A stretch of DNA of 64,000 nt from Bryopsis sp. KO-2023. Its lineage: Eukaryota > Chlorophyta > Ulvophyceae > Bryopsidales > Bryopsidaceae. The stretch spans positions 2,108,001-2,172,000 of the forward strand of contig BSYQ01000002.1 of assembly GCA_030272585.1 (NCBI GenBank). The letters run 5' to 3'. Both the position numbers and the translations under genes were made by a program. Each line of letters opens with the position of its first letter. Within the stretch, counting starts at the first letter, position 1. Under the pieces are notes generated by a model that searched no databases, was not told the origin of the DNA, and was given only the letters and a program-made list of their open reading frames with translations. Positions 11,315-23,987 of the stretch are shown here, piece by piece.

Positions 11315-14300
11315 ACTTCTCCCCCCATGACTACCTTGAGCACCTGCGAAATCTTTCGAAAAATCAAGTTCCGATGATACCAATCCAGAATAACGATCGA
11401 CTGCACTTCACGACTGCCCATACAATCATGCAACTCGGATTCGAACCCTGGACGTCTCTGACTCCATCATCAATCCATCACTCTCGATCTCCTCACTTCC
11501 GCTATCTGTTTGATTTACGGCGCTTTTGCGTAGTCTGACGACCGAGATACGCTATCAGAATTTCATTGCAGTTCGTCAGATGTTCCAGTGGCTCCCATGT
11601 CGATTCGTGTAGGGGGTATCCTTTCCAAGCGACTAGGAATCGCTTTTGTTTTCCTTGCTTTCCGTTGTCCCGAATGATCGCTTCGACCTCGAACTCCTCT
11701 TCTCCAGTGTCGACATTCAAAACTGGCGGCGGCGGGATGACATCACGATCGAAATCTGCATGTCGATGAAACTTCTTCAACTTCGATACATGAAAGACGT
11801 CATGTATCCGCCACGATCCCGAAAGCTCCACGCGATACGCGACGTCCGAGATCTTGGCCGTCACACGCAGAGGCCCCACATACTTTCGCTCGATCTTCGC
11901 CGGAATGCTCGAGTACACCGTGTTGGGTAAGTGCGAGATGCGGAGGCATACTTCGTCGCCCTCCGAAAAAATCAGCTCCCTGCGATGCTTGTCTGCTTGA
12001 TCCTTCGTTCGCGCTTGACTGAGCTTGTAGTGGTGTTGTGCGCGCGCCATGATTTCCTGCATCCGAGTGAGATCCTCTTCGACGTTGTGCAAAGACGTCG
12101 TCGGCTTGACGTCCGGCAGTGAGATGGGATGCTGGCCATGGAGGAGGTAGAATGGGTTGTAGCCAGTGCTCGCGTTCCTCAGATTGTTGAAAGCGAACTC
12201 CAAAACATCGATATGATCCGCCCAGTTCTCCGGATGCTCCTCGACATATGGACGCATCAGATTTTCGACGGTTTTGATTGTGATCTCACTTTGGCCGTCA
12301 CTTTGCAGATGGTAGGCGCTGGTGAGCTTGATGTCCGAACCAATCAACTTGAATAGCTCTCGCCAGAATTGGCTGACGAATCTTAGGTCTCTGTCCGAAA
12401 TCAGGATGGACGGGAGGCCGAAATGTCGAAATACATTCCGAAAGAAGAGATCTGCATGTTGTCGAGCATCCATCGTTTTCGTGCATGGGCAGAGCTTGGC
12501 ATATTTCGTCATTCGATCGACGAAAACTTGAATGGTTGTGAATCCATTCGACTCTGGAAGATCTGTCATCAAATCGGTTGTCACCTGATCCCATTTTCGA
12601 GAGGGTATAGGTAAGGGCATCAGTAATCCAGCTTGTTTTTCATTTGATCCCTTCATCATCTGACATTTTGGACATGACTTGATGTATGCTTTGATCACTT
12701 GATTGCATCCTTTCCAGGTATACTTCCTTTTGATGAGTTCTGTAGTCCTTGCAATCCCTGGATGTCCAACCATTTTTGCATCATGATGAGTCTGCAGAAT
12801 ATGTTGTCTTTTGCTGACTGGGACCACCAATCTTTCCTGTCCATCAGTTTCCTTGTGGATCAGCAATCCTTGAGCATCCAGATGATGGTGAGTGACTTTC
12901 TGTCCTTTTTCCAACTGGATCATGATTTTGTTTGTTCCCACATCAGCTTTCAATGCATCTTTCCATTCCTGTACTTCTGTATCACTCCATTGAACTTCAG
13001 AAATTGCCATCACTTGTTTTTCATGGACATCTTCTTCTGCTGAGCTTCTTGAGAGGGCATCAGCAACCACATTTAATTTTACTGGTAGATATGTTAGAAC
13101 AAGATTGATTGACTGGAAAAATCCCATTCTCATCCATCTAGCCTGTGTTCTTGACAATGTCTTCTGATTCATGAAGTGAATGGCTGGCTTGTGATCTGTG
13201 TATACGGTGACAGGTGGAACTGATCCTTCTAGGTAATGCCTCCAGTACCTCAAAGCAGATGAGATGCCATACATCTCCTTGTCATAAGCTCCATAATTCT
13301 GCTATGAAGAGGTGAGTTTCTTACTGAGAAATGCAATTGGCTTCAATCCAGATCCACTCTCCTGCATTAGGACAGCTCCCACATCCACATTGGATGCATC
13401 AGACACCATCACATAGGGTTTGGATGTGTCAGGTAGAATCAAGATGGGTGCCTTTGTCAATGCTCCTTTCAGTGTTTCAAATGACTTCTGTTGTGCTTCT
13501 CCCCAGATCCATGGAACCTCCTTTTTCACCAGGTCATTCATTGGGCTGGCCAGATGTGCAAAATTTTGGATGAACCTCCTGTAGTAGTTGATCATCCCCA
13601 GGAAGGATCTGGCTTGCTTGACTGAGGTAGGTGCTGGATATTCTTCAATTGCTTTGACCTTGTAATTCAGTGGAGAAATCCCCTGGGTAGACACCTTGAA
13701 TCCAACAAACTCCAGCTCCTGGACTCCAAATTCACACTTGCTTGGTTTTGAATATAGCCTGTCCCTTCTGAGCCTTTCCAGCACTTGTTTCACATGCCTG
13801 ATGTGATCTTGCATGTTTCTGGAGTAGATGATGATGTCATCTAGGTAGCAGATTGCACATTTATCACTCAGCCCTGCCAAGGATGCATTCATGGTTCTCA
13901 TAAAAAATGCAGGAGCATTTGTCAGCCCCATTGGGATGACTGTCCATGCATATGCTCCATATCTTGTATTGAATGTGGTCAGATGTCTGTGTTCAGGTTT
14001 TATTGGCACCTGCCAATACCCATGCCTCAGGTCAATCTTGCTAAAGACCCTTGCTCCAGCCAACCTATCCATGAGCTCATCAGGTAGGGGCAAAGGGTAT
14101 TTGTCCTTAACAGTGACTGAGTTCAGCCATCTGTAATCTACACAAAATCTGAGACCCCCATCTTTCTTAGGAGCAAACCGAGCCTCCCATGGTGAGACTG
14201 CTGGTTCAATGAATTTGTGTTCCAGCAAATATTCAACCTGCCTCTGTATTTCCTCCAACTCTACAGGACTCAGTCTGTAGATTGGTTTGTTAATTGGCTT

Positions 14301-15134
14301 TGCATTCTCCTCCAGTTTGATTTCAAAGTTTGAAATTCAAACTCAATCTCATGCCTGGTAGGGGGAATTCCAGCAGGTAAATCTTCTGGGAAAACATCAC
14401 TGCAATCCAAAATGATCTCCTTTAGCTCTGCTGGCATGTCTGGTGTGATTAGCTTCTCCAGTGGATTTGTCTGATCATGTTCCTTATCTCCATACATTTC
14501 CTTAGCAGGATCCTGATTTTCCTTGTCTTTGACCAACACCATGACTGCATCAGCTCCCTTTCTGATGGCCTTATTCATTGTGGTGAGTGAGCACAACTGC
14601 ATGTTGGCTGATTGGAGTAGATGTCTGTCCCCATGTCTGATTGCATTGTGCTTTAGCTTCAGGGGCAGATTATACCATTTTCCTTTCCTCTGTATCTTCA
14701 CTGATGCAGATGCAAAATCAATGGTGGGATTTTCCTTAGCCAGGAATGGTGTGCCCAACAGGATGTCATATCCCAATTGAGGTAAGATGTGCAGATCCTC
14801 TTGAAATTGGATTTTCCCACATCTGAATTTCACTCCCTCCACTATTCCAGCTGTATCCCTTTTTGTTCCATCTGCCATTTGCAACTGCTGTGTTTTAGAT
14901 GTGATTGAGAACTTCAATCTGGTTGCACATTCTTGGGATATGTAGTTTCCTGTACTGCCTGAATCCGGACATGCATAGGCCCCTGTGCCTTGCACTCTGA
15001 TCTCCAACAGATATCCCCTTGATGTGTCTGTGTCTGTGATTGGACACAATGAAATTGGTGCTTCAGCTTCCCTTGATGTAGGGATTGTAGTGCTGCCAGC
15101 ACTCTCTGTTCTTTGCAGAGATGTGGGTGTTGAT

Positions 15135-15666
15135 CAGTCATGGGTTGAACAGGACAGGGTTCTGTGCAGGTTCTGTGCACCCTGTTCAGGTCTGTCCTGT
15201 GCAGCGGAATTGCACAGGACAGGACAAGACCGACTGTTTGTGCTGTGCACAGATCGGACCTGTGCTGCACAGGTGAGCAGACCTGCACAGCACAGCACAG
15301 AACTGCACAGAATCTGCACAGAACTGCACAGAATCTGCACAGAATCTGCACAGAACTGCACAGAATCTGCACAGAATCTGCACAGAACTGCACAGAATCT
15401 GCACAGATTTTGCACAGAATCTGCACAGAACTGCACAGAATCTGCACAGAATCTGCAAAGAACTGCACAGAATCTGCACAGATTTTGCACAGAATCTGCA
15501 CAGAATCTGCACAGAACTGCACAGAAACTGCACAGATTTTGCACAGACCCTGTCTATGCTGTGCTGTACAGGTCTGTGCACCTGTGCAGCACAGGTCGAA
15601 CCCTGTGCACAGAAGAGACAGTCTGTTCTGTCCTGTCCTGTGCACAGGGGTCTCAGCCCATGTCTG
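15135..15666 (-). mobile_element. hAT-like miniature transposon, left copy (532 bp)
   Basis: A non-autonomous DNA transposon inserted in element E. The ends form an imperfect terminal inverted repeat: CAGACATGGGCTGAG at one end and CAGTCATGGGTTGAA at the other. It is flanked by an 8-bp duplication, gtgttgat on the plus strand, at 15,127-15,134 and 15,667-15,674. Element M has the same region without the insert, which confirms the borders. An 8-bp duplication with CAG-starting ends is the hAT pattern. There is no transposase gene. Its core (about 15,295-15,540) is a minisatellite of 10- and 11-bp units of the type CTGCACAGAA(T), bracketed by short palindromes such as ACCTGTGC-GCACAGGT. The lack of stop codons in several frames is a by-product of the repeat. 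Confidence 0.85.
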
Positions 15667-15902
15667 GTGTTGATTCATTAGCATTCCCAACATCCTGACT
15701 TGTAGTTTCTTCTTTTTCCTTTTGATTCATTGATCCTCTAGACTTTCTGGACTGTGATCATCAGATTCCTCTGAATCTTTCTCTGTAGACAGTTCATTCA
15801 TGTCTGACGACTGTGTCCCATGACCAGTCTCCGGTGCACTCTTTGTTGTTGACGTTGCTCCTTTTAAGCTGACGTCTTTCACTTGTTCATTTGCATGTGT
15901 GA

Positions 15903-16041
15903 TGTTATGATTGATTTTGATTGAAGTCGTTAATGTGGTTGAACGGTTAGAGTCGATTGACTGGGTGCTATAAAAGAACGAACGTGGAATTGTAAGAGGG
16001 TCTGTTTTATATCAAAGAAGGGATTCTGTGAGAATATTACA
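15903..16041 (+). repeat. 5' LTR of element M
   Basis: A 139-bp LTR starting TGTTATGATT and ending ATATTACA, with a TATAAAAG box in the middle. By eye it is identical to the copy at 31,125-31,263. Confidence 0.92.
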
Positions 16042-16057
16042 ATTGGTTTCGGAGCTT
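16042..16057 (+). promoter_or_regulatory. Primer-binding site of element M
   Basis: Two bases after the LTR comes TGGTTTCGGAGC. It has the form of a tRNA primer site (TGG complements the tRNA CCA end) and resembles the initiator-tRNA type site TGGTATCAGAGC. The same 12-mer follows the 5' LTR of element F on the minus strand. Confidence 0.65.
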
Positions 16058-16190
16058 TCACGCACAACGAAACGGAAACAGCTGACCAGCCAGCACAGCA
16101 GAAACTACCCACGCTCTCAGCTCATCACAGTCGCACAAGAAAGAGAGTGACTTGAGACGACCCACGCAAAAAAGTCGTCGCACAAGCGTT

Positions 16191-17584
16191 ATGGACCCCG
16201 AACAAAGACAAGCTATCGTTCCATACGACCGAGCGTCGTCGCCGGATACGGAGTATTCGAGTATCGAGGAAGATGAAGTTCCTCCTGCACAACAATTTGT
16301 CGTCAATAACGTGCAGAACGTGCAACACATACAAAACGTGGTGCATGTGGATGACCGCGTGCAAGTGGCGGCTCTGGTGGAACATGTTGAACAGCGACGA
16401 GTCCACGTGGAACATCATGTCCAAGCCGTGCAGAATCGACAAGGAGAGGTGGAGGCTGGAGTCCACCAAGCTTTCGCTAACGTGGCTGGACTTCGTGAGG
16501 ATGTTGGTCGTCATTTCGGCAGGGTCGCGGAGGAATTCGACAACCGACTCGAGATTGTTAACCAGAATCGGATTGATGATCGGGATTATGCCGAAGGGGT
16601 GGCCCGCGAACAAGTTCACGCTCTGGAGGAAAGGGTCGGAGACGAGATGCATGGGATACGAGGCGAGATTGAGAAGCTGGTGACTCTCATGACGGAACAT
16701 GTGTCCAGTTCCGATGACCGTCATAATGATGTGTGCGAAAGGATGACTGTGTTGAGCGGGGATGTCCAAGGAGTGCAAGAGAGAATGCACACATTGAGTG
16801 GAGATGTTCAGGGAGTACAAGAGAGGATGCACATATTGAGTGGAAATGTCCAAGACATTCAAGAGACAGCTCAGGCTAACAAGGACAGCTTACAGTTTGA
16901 ATTTCGAACAGCAAACAAGCAGTTGGTACATCAAATGGGGCGAGATCGACAGGCTGCACGGGACGAATTGCAATCATCAATTGCAACGTTGGAGCAACGA
17001 ATGATTGATCGACAGATAATCCTAAAGTCGTCGATCCTCGAATCCCAAGAGAAATCTCATGAGCGGCTACGTAAGGAGGTGCTGAGAAATCAAGATCGGA
17101 TGCAGACCAAAATTGATACAGTCTGGGAAGACGCACGGGACAATAAGGCCACGCCAGACCCAAAGGACCACGACAATCATTCCGAGGAGTTGTGGACAGA
17201 GGATCGAATAATGGCGCTTATCAAACAACAGATCAAGGCATCATACGTTCCTCCCCCGACAACAATGACAGCATTTCCTGTACAAACAGTTCGAATAACA
17301 ACTGTGGCCAGTCCATCAATCCCAATGCCACCACCTCTCATTCCACCCACATCCAGTGGATCACCAAGCAGTATACATCCACCATCTATTCGAGAAGGAA
17401 GTCGGACATCACATACTGCCATGACCACATCCGGATTGGCAGCATCATCATCTCCAATTCAAATGCCGATTCCCATGACGATCCCATTGACTGTCTCGCA
17501 ACCAGCACCACAGGCAGTGTTGGGTGCTGGGGTCGGAATACCACAAGCGGCCGGCGTGTCGAGGCCATTTAATCCATTTGCAGC
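16191..17584 (+). mobile_element. Gag region of element M, upstream part
   Basis: Retroelement gag sequence starting at MDPEQRQAIVPYD; an in-frame ATG 39 bp upstream is also possible. It contains a long coiled-coil region rich in Val, Gln and Glu, with a 16-residue VQERMH-type repeat (LSGDVQG...) occurring three times near 16,755-16,860, then a Pro/Ser/Thr-rich linker. It is interrupted at 17,584 by element F, which duplicated the bases gcagc. The first few residues encoded after 17,585 in this frame belong to the LTR of F. Confidence 0.8.
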
Positions 17585-18225
17585 TGTAACGAATCTGCCC
17601 CTGCAGATCGCTTTTTCTGCTTCAACACACTGGAGACTGCGACCCTGCCAGTCTGCCAGTCTGAACTGCCGTTCTATTGAACGACCATCAAGAGAGACAC
17701 TTGAACCTAGCAAGGTTCAAGGGGAGATCAGGTTCCAAACTAAGGTTACAAGAATGTCCAAGCCCCAACAACTTATACCGTTTCTTCCAACCCTGATCCA
17801 AACTGATCCTAAGCCATAACATCAGTCTGCATCAGTGTTGCAGACCATCAAACTACCGAGTCCCTTTCAGTCCCCTTTCATGACATGCAGCCTCAGACAC
17901 CTTGCACGGTACTGCGGTCCTGAGTCTGCCACCTAAGACCTTCTAGAACTTTGTGCCTGCCAGCTCTGCAGCCCACGTTCTGCAGCGCTGTCAGCACCTG
18001 TCTGTCGTCAGCAAACCTGCCAGCCCGACTACTCTGCCACTTCGTCAGTCTGTCAATCTGCTGACTGCCAGCCTATTAGTCTGCAGGTCTGAAGGACCTG
18101 AACCATTCCTGCTTCTGCTGAATCATAGCAGTCAACCTGCAGCTCTAATCTGTCAGCCCAATCACTGCCAGTCTGCAAGCCTGCAGGTCTGCCTGAATCT
18201 CCTTTGATTCTGCCGAATCCTTACA
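17585..18225 (-). repeat. LTR of element F (3' in element orientation)
   Basis: A 641-bp LTR; plus-strand start TGTAACGAATC, end ATCCTTACA. It is apparently identical to 25,216-25,856. Short CTGCCAG/CTGCAG motifs recur through it. Confidence 0.92.
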
Positions 18226-20803
18226 TTCCTCCCCATCTAGTTGGCAGTAGTCCCTTACTGCCCTAAGAGAACGATAACAACCTTGTCCCTTGGATTTCAA
18301 ACACCCAAAGAAACTTCTGCCTCAAAGTTCAGTTTGAAAAGTTGCTATCCCATCTTGCCAACTGCCAAACACCTTTTGGAAGGACTGACCACTGAAAATA
18401 TCTTTTCGAAAAATTGCAAAATAAAGAAAAGCCTCTTTCTCAACATTCTGATGTATACCTTTGAATTGCCTAGAAAAATGCTCAGGAAAATCCTAATAAC
18501 ACAAACAAGGAAACCGAATGAACTTCTCTTTCGGAATTGTAATGTGCTACTGAACAAAATTCAATTCCTTTTTGCAGCCTGTTAACTCAACAGATTTTTT
18601 ATTTTGACCATAAGAAAAATCCAACAGGAAAATAGCAAAAATCTGCTGCAGCTTTCAGAGTCTCAGCAATTCACTTTTCTGCCTTCTTTAAGATAAGAAT
18701 GTTGCTATTCTGCTCAAATATTTTGCAACTACCCAAACTTCTGAAACTTCATGTTGTCCCATAATTTCTAAGCAACATTTGCATATTGAAAACCTGCAAA
18801 CTGCCACTACCACAATCTGCAAATTCTCTGCAACTACTGCCACAGTCTGCCACCCCGCAAACTGGTACTACCACAATCCAGAACTCTACAAACTGTTGCT
18901 GCCAAAATTTGCAATTTAGCAAAATACCACTTTCACAATATGCAAACTGTCTTGGAGTCTTATCCTTTTGTTTTTAAGGAAAAAAGGTTGAATGACTGAA
19001 GTTCTTTCTACCATAAAGAAGTTTCCAACCTTTTGAAAACCAAGAGATCAGCAATCACTCCAGCAGCTCCTCAGAGTTGAAGCTCCTTGCTGCATAGTGA
19101 GCTGCCACATATCTCCACCAAGATAGCCTTCCGCATAGCAATGAAGAGCGAGCGATAGGATCTTGCAACAACAAGTCTCCAGATGTTCTTCAATGAAGAA
19201 GTGAGCTTGCTCATCAATTTTTCCCTCAAGCATGCTCCCTTCTGTTCCTGCCTCGTCTCTCCTCGTCTCTCCTGAGTTATGAATTCTCAAGGTACCTACA
19301 AATTGATTGCATTAATTGTTCCCGAATTCCTCTATGTCTTCTCCGGTTTCCCATGTTGAATCTATACAAATCAGAATATATGAAAATCCAAAAATTCCAC
19401 TTGGCCTATCCTGACTTAATGAAATCCATCCTTTCTTTCAACCAGCAAGACTTCACTCAGTGATATTTCCTTTTTCTTTTCAACTCTGCTACTCAAATAA
19501 ATATCCAACAACTGAGTGCTGAAAGAATCCATACCAATGTACCCTCTGAAATTCAGTAACCTCAAGTGAGCACCAATCCAACTGACTCAATCAATGGTCC
19601 TGCAAACTTCTGTAAATTCCAAACCAACTAAATCCACAGCAAAATATGTGTCACGTACCAGAATATTTCAGTCCACCAGAAACACCCTTGCTAGACTGCA
19701 AATGTCTTAATTCTGCATCGTCCCAAAGTAGTGAACTATGCCTAGTTGCTTAATCCACTCTGAAAATCTGAATCCTGCCTGAAAATCTGAGAGAGCCTTT
19801 CTTTTCTTTTCTCTAACTCTGCTGATTTCCACTGATTCAAACACCAAATCAGAGATAGGTCCTCAGAAACTAAAAATCCTTTTGCGTTTCCTTCTGAGCT
19901 TTATATTTCTCACAATAATATTTGAACTACCGCTGGTCCATGGATCTATGGACTTCTCAAAGAAATAAGAAATATACACCTCACTCCTGATTTTCTTTCT
20001 TGATCTCCTGAAAATCTGCAACTCAAACCAGATCTAATGTATCGAATCAAAATAAAGCATTTTCCAGATTTCAGTCACTGCCAATTAAGTCCAAAAGTGA
20101 CTGCAACAATACCAAATTCTGTCACTGAAAATTGCTATCTCTAATGCAGTTTGACACAACCATAACTTTCCTAGGGAACCCTGAATTTCCCTCAGAAATA
20201 ATTCAGCTCAACAACCAGTCTATGGACCTGTAAAATAGAAATCAGAGTCCTCCTTTCAAGCAAAAACTGCAACTCCATCTGCAGTCTGAAATAGAGCCCA
20301 AATCTCTCATTTTCAAGCCTTTCAAATGTTGTAATTCTGCCACTGATTTGCCAAACTAATTTCCATCAACAAAACCGAAATGAAAACTCTTCTGTAGGTT
20401 TCTGTATTTGCCCTTTTAATCAGCCATACTCAAGTGGCGACAAATACTATCACCACGAAGATAAATCTCACAAAGCATCAGATATTTTTCTAAACCAATA
20501 CTCTGATCCTCTTTCCTCTAGAGTTGAGGTCTCTTCACACTCTGCAACTTCTAGAAAAGATCATTGTATTTTCCTTCAACTCAACTACATTCCTTCTTCA
20601 CCTTTTCAGATTTTTCTCAGATGCAGCTCACATGGTACTGCATCCACTGAAAATTTCTCCATCCAACTTCAGAATCCCAGCTAGCTTCTAGTTTATAGAC
20701 AAGATGTAGCTATTCTGATTCTACATCCACGCCTATCGTATAAACGATTTTTCTCCACGTCATGAAATCACTGACAATAAAAAGTTCAGTTCCTTCTCAA
20801 AAC

Positions 20804-20982
20804 ATCAATCGCACGCCGTACACAATCTGCCTGGCATGTATTCTCATTTCAGCCGCACGCCGCACACGGCCTGCCTGGCATGTCCACTGCACTTCCATAA
20901 AGATCAATCGCACGCCGTACACAATCTGCCTGGCATGTATTCTCATTTCAGCCGCACGCCGCACACGGCCTGCCTGGCATGT
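20804..20982. repeat. 80-bp tandem duplication inside element F
   Basis: Two 80-bp copies (20,804-20,883 and 20,903-20,982), period 99 bp. Each contains two variants of a GCACGCCG...CTGCCTGGCATGT half-unit, so the whole is a hierarchical duplication. The two copies appear identical. Confidence 0.85.
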
Positions 20983-23900
20983 AACATGTACACTTCACTT
21001 CGAAGTTTGGACTATGTCCTTTAAAGTAGACTTCATTAGGTCTACCCAGCCCATAACTCCTCGCTCACAAAAACAAATCTGATGTGCCTGCAGAACACAT
21101 CATGCAGGTCAGGTGTGGCCCCACATGACCACACACCCCCTGCCTCCGAGAGCTGAGCAGTCGTGGCTACACTCGGCCCAACAACCCCCTCAAGCTCAGA
21201 ATCCTCCTCCAAAAATTCTGCAAGTCAGTACTCCCCGCACTGCACCTCAGAACTTTAACTGAACAGCCCACAGGTCTCCGCTCACCCGTCGCTCGGTACA
21301 CCACCTGTAACACTGTTCACCTTCTCCTCAAGGTCTCCAAAATTCCCTGCACCAGTGTCCTTGCCCGGACCACCACCTGCGGAAATTCCATCCACCAGAC
21401 TTACACACTTCTCCGTAGTTGCGGCTGCACCGGCACTCCAACTTCGGAATGGACTCCGCGCCCATAGGCTACCCTCCCCTGAGGTAACACCCTGTGTGAG
21501 TGGCTACGCCGGCCTTCTCACACTCCACTTCTGTCCACCTTCGCCTCTTTTCTCACTCCTGTAAGTCCTCCCCGGACTTTCTCTTCCTTCAAGACTTGGG
21601 GCAACCCTGCTGCCCTACATGAGTATGGCTCCACACATGCACTACCTCCTCAGATGCAGCTACACATGGCTTGCATCTGCAAGAGATATCTGCAAGTCTT
21701 GCTCTCCTTTTCTCACTTCACAACCCATAAGCACCACTTGGTGCTATCACCTTAAACTCTCTTTTTTTTTTTTTTAACTTGTACTCTTCTCGTAAAAAGC
21801 ACCTAACTATAATGTGGTTGCACAAGGATATAAAGTCTACCACATTTCACTTTCCTTCTTTTTCCTCCTGTTTTTACTTTAACAAATCAGCAAAATACTG
21901 AGTGCACCTCTTTCCTTTGTCACAGCAAACCACTAAGTATATTATGGCAGTCCAAACACAAAAATCTGCCACAGTTTCTTTGTGTAAAGAATGCATGAAA
22001 ACTTCAGGTCACTGCAGCATATCACTGAAATACTTTCTACTGCCAACAGGATAGAAAGTCTACCAAAATATCTGTCAGAAATATACTCCCTTTTGAAAAT
22101 CAGCAACCACTCTTCATCCATATGAAAAAGGAAGAACAGAACTATACCAAACAAGCAAAGAATACTTCTCTTTTGTTCAGCCATCTGCCCTATAGACTTC
22201 TACACTTTTTCTCTGCCTCAAGAGTACTACTGCTAATTCAATAACTGTCCTCAAATTTTCTGGAAACCTGAATAAACTTCCAGAATGAGACATAACCTGA
22301 AAACTTATTTTCCAACACCTCAAAGATAAATAACCAAGAGTGTAACCAGAAATTCCTTTTCTCTAAGACTAAGCTTCTTCAACCAACTCTGCTCCCACCA
22401 AAGTCTTGTTGAAATAAAAACCTAAGTACTGAGAAAATGCTACCATCAACCAATGAAAATACCCTCTCAATCAATGGGTAGGATGTGGCTGCTTTATCAC
22501 TTCATCCTCCCCATCTGATTTCTTTTCTCTTTGAAAGACAATCAGTATTTTCAAACAGCTTAATTTCCAGAATTCCCTATACTACCTTTGAAAATTCAGT
22601 CTCTAACAATACTACCACAATTGAGTATTGTTCCCTTCCAGAAAATTCTCTAATAACTAACAACTGTTTTCTGCTCCATAAGGGGCATCCTTTAACAAAA
22701 TAACCTGCCCTCATATCAATGTATCTGACTGAAAATTTTCTGCTAGCGGAAAATAGAAGATGTCCTATTTCAGAACACCCATAATAGAAGAAAAGACCAG
22801 CTACTGCTGTACCAAACATTTCTTCAATTCACCACTATCACTCAGCCTACTAAAGAAGAGTTCCATGGACCTATTGGTCCCTTCAAAAATCTACATCTTT
22901 TTCTGACCTGCCAAGCAAGGCTGCCACAGAAAAATACCTTGCCAACACACCTAATATCTGCCCTGCCAACAACAGAAAATGATCTGCCACTGATCTATAA
23001 AAAGACTGATATTCTGTCACTTGTCCCACCAAACAACAGAAAATAATCTGCCACTAGTCTATTATAGAACGAAAACTTCTTGTCATTGACATTCTTCTGA
23101 GAATAACCTGCCACTGGTCTATTCAGAAATCAGAGCAATATACCATAGGGTCCATCAAGAAAAAGACAAGACAACCCTTCAACAGAAACACAAACACTAT
23201 ACCTCAACTGACCAATAGAGTAGAACTGAAAAGTGCCTTAGCTTTCTTCAAGCAACTCTAAAGTAAGTTCTGACCTTCAGTTCTCCTCATTTCAAGTTCA
23301 GAAACGACTCTGAAAAATTCCCTCAAGCTATTGTGCATTCACTGAAACACCTGAAAATGTTCCCACAATCAACACAAATGTAGCAAGTGTTCCTGATGTA
23401 CAAACATCCAAAATATGTATGCACAATCACATCAAAGCTGATGTGACATATGTTCTGACCTGCCACACTAAAGCCAAGAAATTTTCCACTGCAACCTTCC
23501 ACACTCTGAAATGCTGAGTCAACCACTACTGCTCAATCCCACTGAGCCAAGGATAACTTTCTACTAACGAATGCACAAATCCAAGCAAACAAGGAGGAAC
23601 TCCTGATCAGAAAAATCCTAACTTCTGACCAATAAAGCTGTCAAATATCAACACCAGACTTTTGAAAGAATATATCAAAACTTCCTGAAAAATCTGCCTG
23701 GTCTCAAAGACTCTTTCCAGAGTTTTGCCCACTGACTTGTATTCAATCAAAGCCTTTCAGAACATCTCCCTCACTTCAGCCTGAAAATTTGACTGCAACT
23801 CTTGAAATCCTTTCTAAAGTGATTAAACATCTTTTCAGAATGTGTGTTGCAATCAGAAGATCATAGATCACCTGATCCTGAAATCAATCTGCAGCTCACT

Positions 23901-23987
23901 ACTTCTAAAGTCACTTCTATCAACCAACGAAATGATCAGATCACTCAAATGTAACCCTGCAAGCACGTAACACTCTTGCATCTCACG

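Larger units (their letters stand above)
9084..15134 (+). repeat. Near-identical tract shared with right arm (gene end, flank and retroelement)
   Basis: From the WMSDSAR codons onward, the last ~370 codons of the gene, the 3' flank and the retroelement E are nearly identical to right-arm sequence 32,749-39,403. I found one base change near 10,131 (Arg versus Trp codon) and one near 12,845. Outside 9,084 the match falls at once to the diverged level. The right arm additionally holds a solo LTR and one small insert. Confidence 0.87.
1..15666 (+). repeat. Left arm of large inverted repeat
   Basis: This stretch is the reverse complement of the right arm. It carries, outward to inward, intron 7 to exon 9 of the giant gene, the gene's 3' flank, the 3' LTR and pol part of a gypsy element, and a hAT-like miniature transposon. 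In the inner part paired positions sum to 48,487; further out the sum shifts because of small indels. Identity is uneven: 4,475-6,251 and 9,084-15,134 look almost base-for-base identical to the other arm, while 1-4,470 and 6,252-9,083 are clearly diverged (roughly three quarters of the residues match in coding parts). Homology still holds at base 1, so the arm continues outside the window. Confidence 0.93.
11141..15902 (-). mobile_element. Gypsy chromovirus fossil E, left copy, main part
   Basis: Ty3/gypsy element in minus orientation, broken: its 5' end is missing and there are a few further interruptions. Reading the minus strand from 15,902 downward it holds the end of gag, a retroviral-type aspartic protease (DSGSTG), reverse transcriptase (YLDD), RNase H, integrase (HHCC zinc finger and DDE core) and a chromodomain ending near 11,510. 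Then come a purine-rich polypurine tract (ggggggagaag) and the 3' LTR. Element M was inserted at 15,903, and the remaining gag of E resumes at 31,264. A hAT-like miniature transposon lies inside it. Its mirror copy is at 32,749-37,346. It is an older insertion than M or F, because both were added later. Confidence 0.9.

Noticed and set aside
11437-11447. tRNA gene suggested by GGTTCGAATCC
   Set aside because: The T-stem does not pair, no acceptor stem or A box of proper spacing is found, and the motif lies in retroelement 3' sequence in every copy.
15134-15698. Long overlapping open frames on both strands through the CTGCACAG repeat
   Set aside because: The repeat lacks stop codons in several frames on both strands, so open frames are expected. 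The region is the inside of a miniature transposon and the translations are pure repeat.
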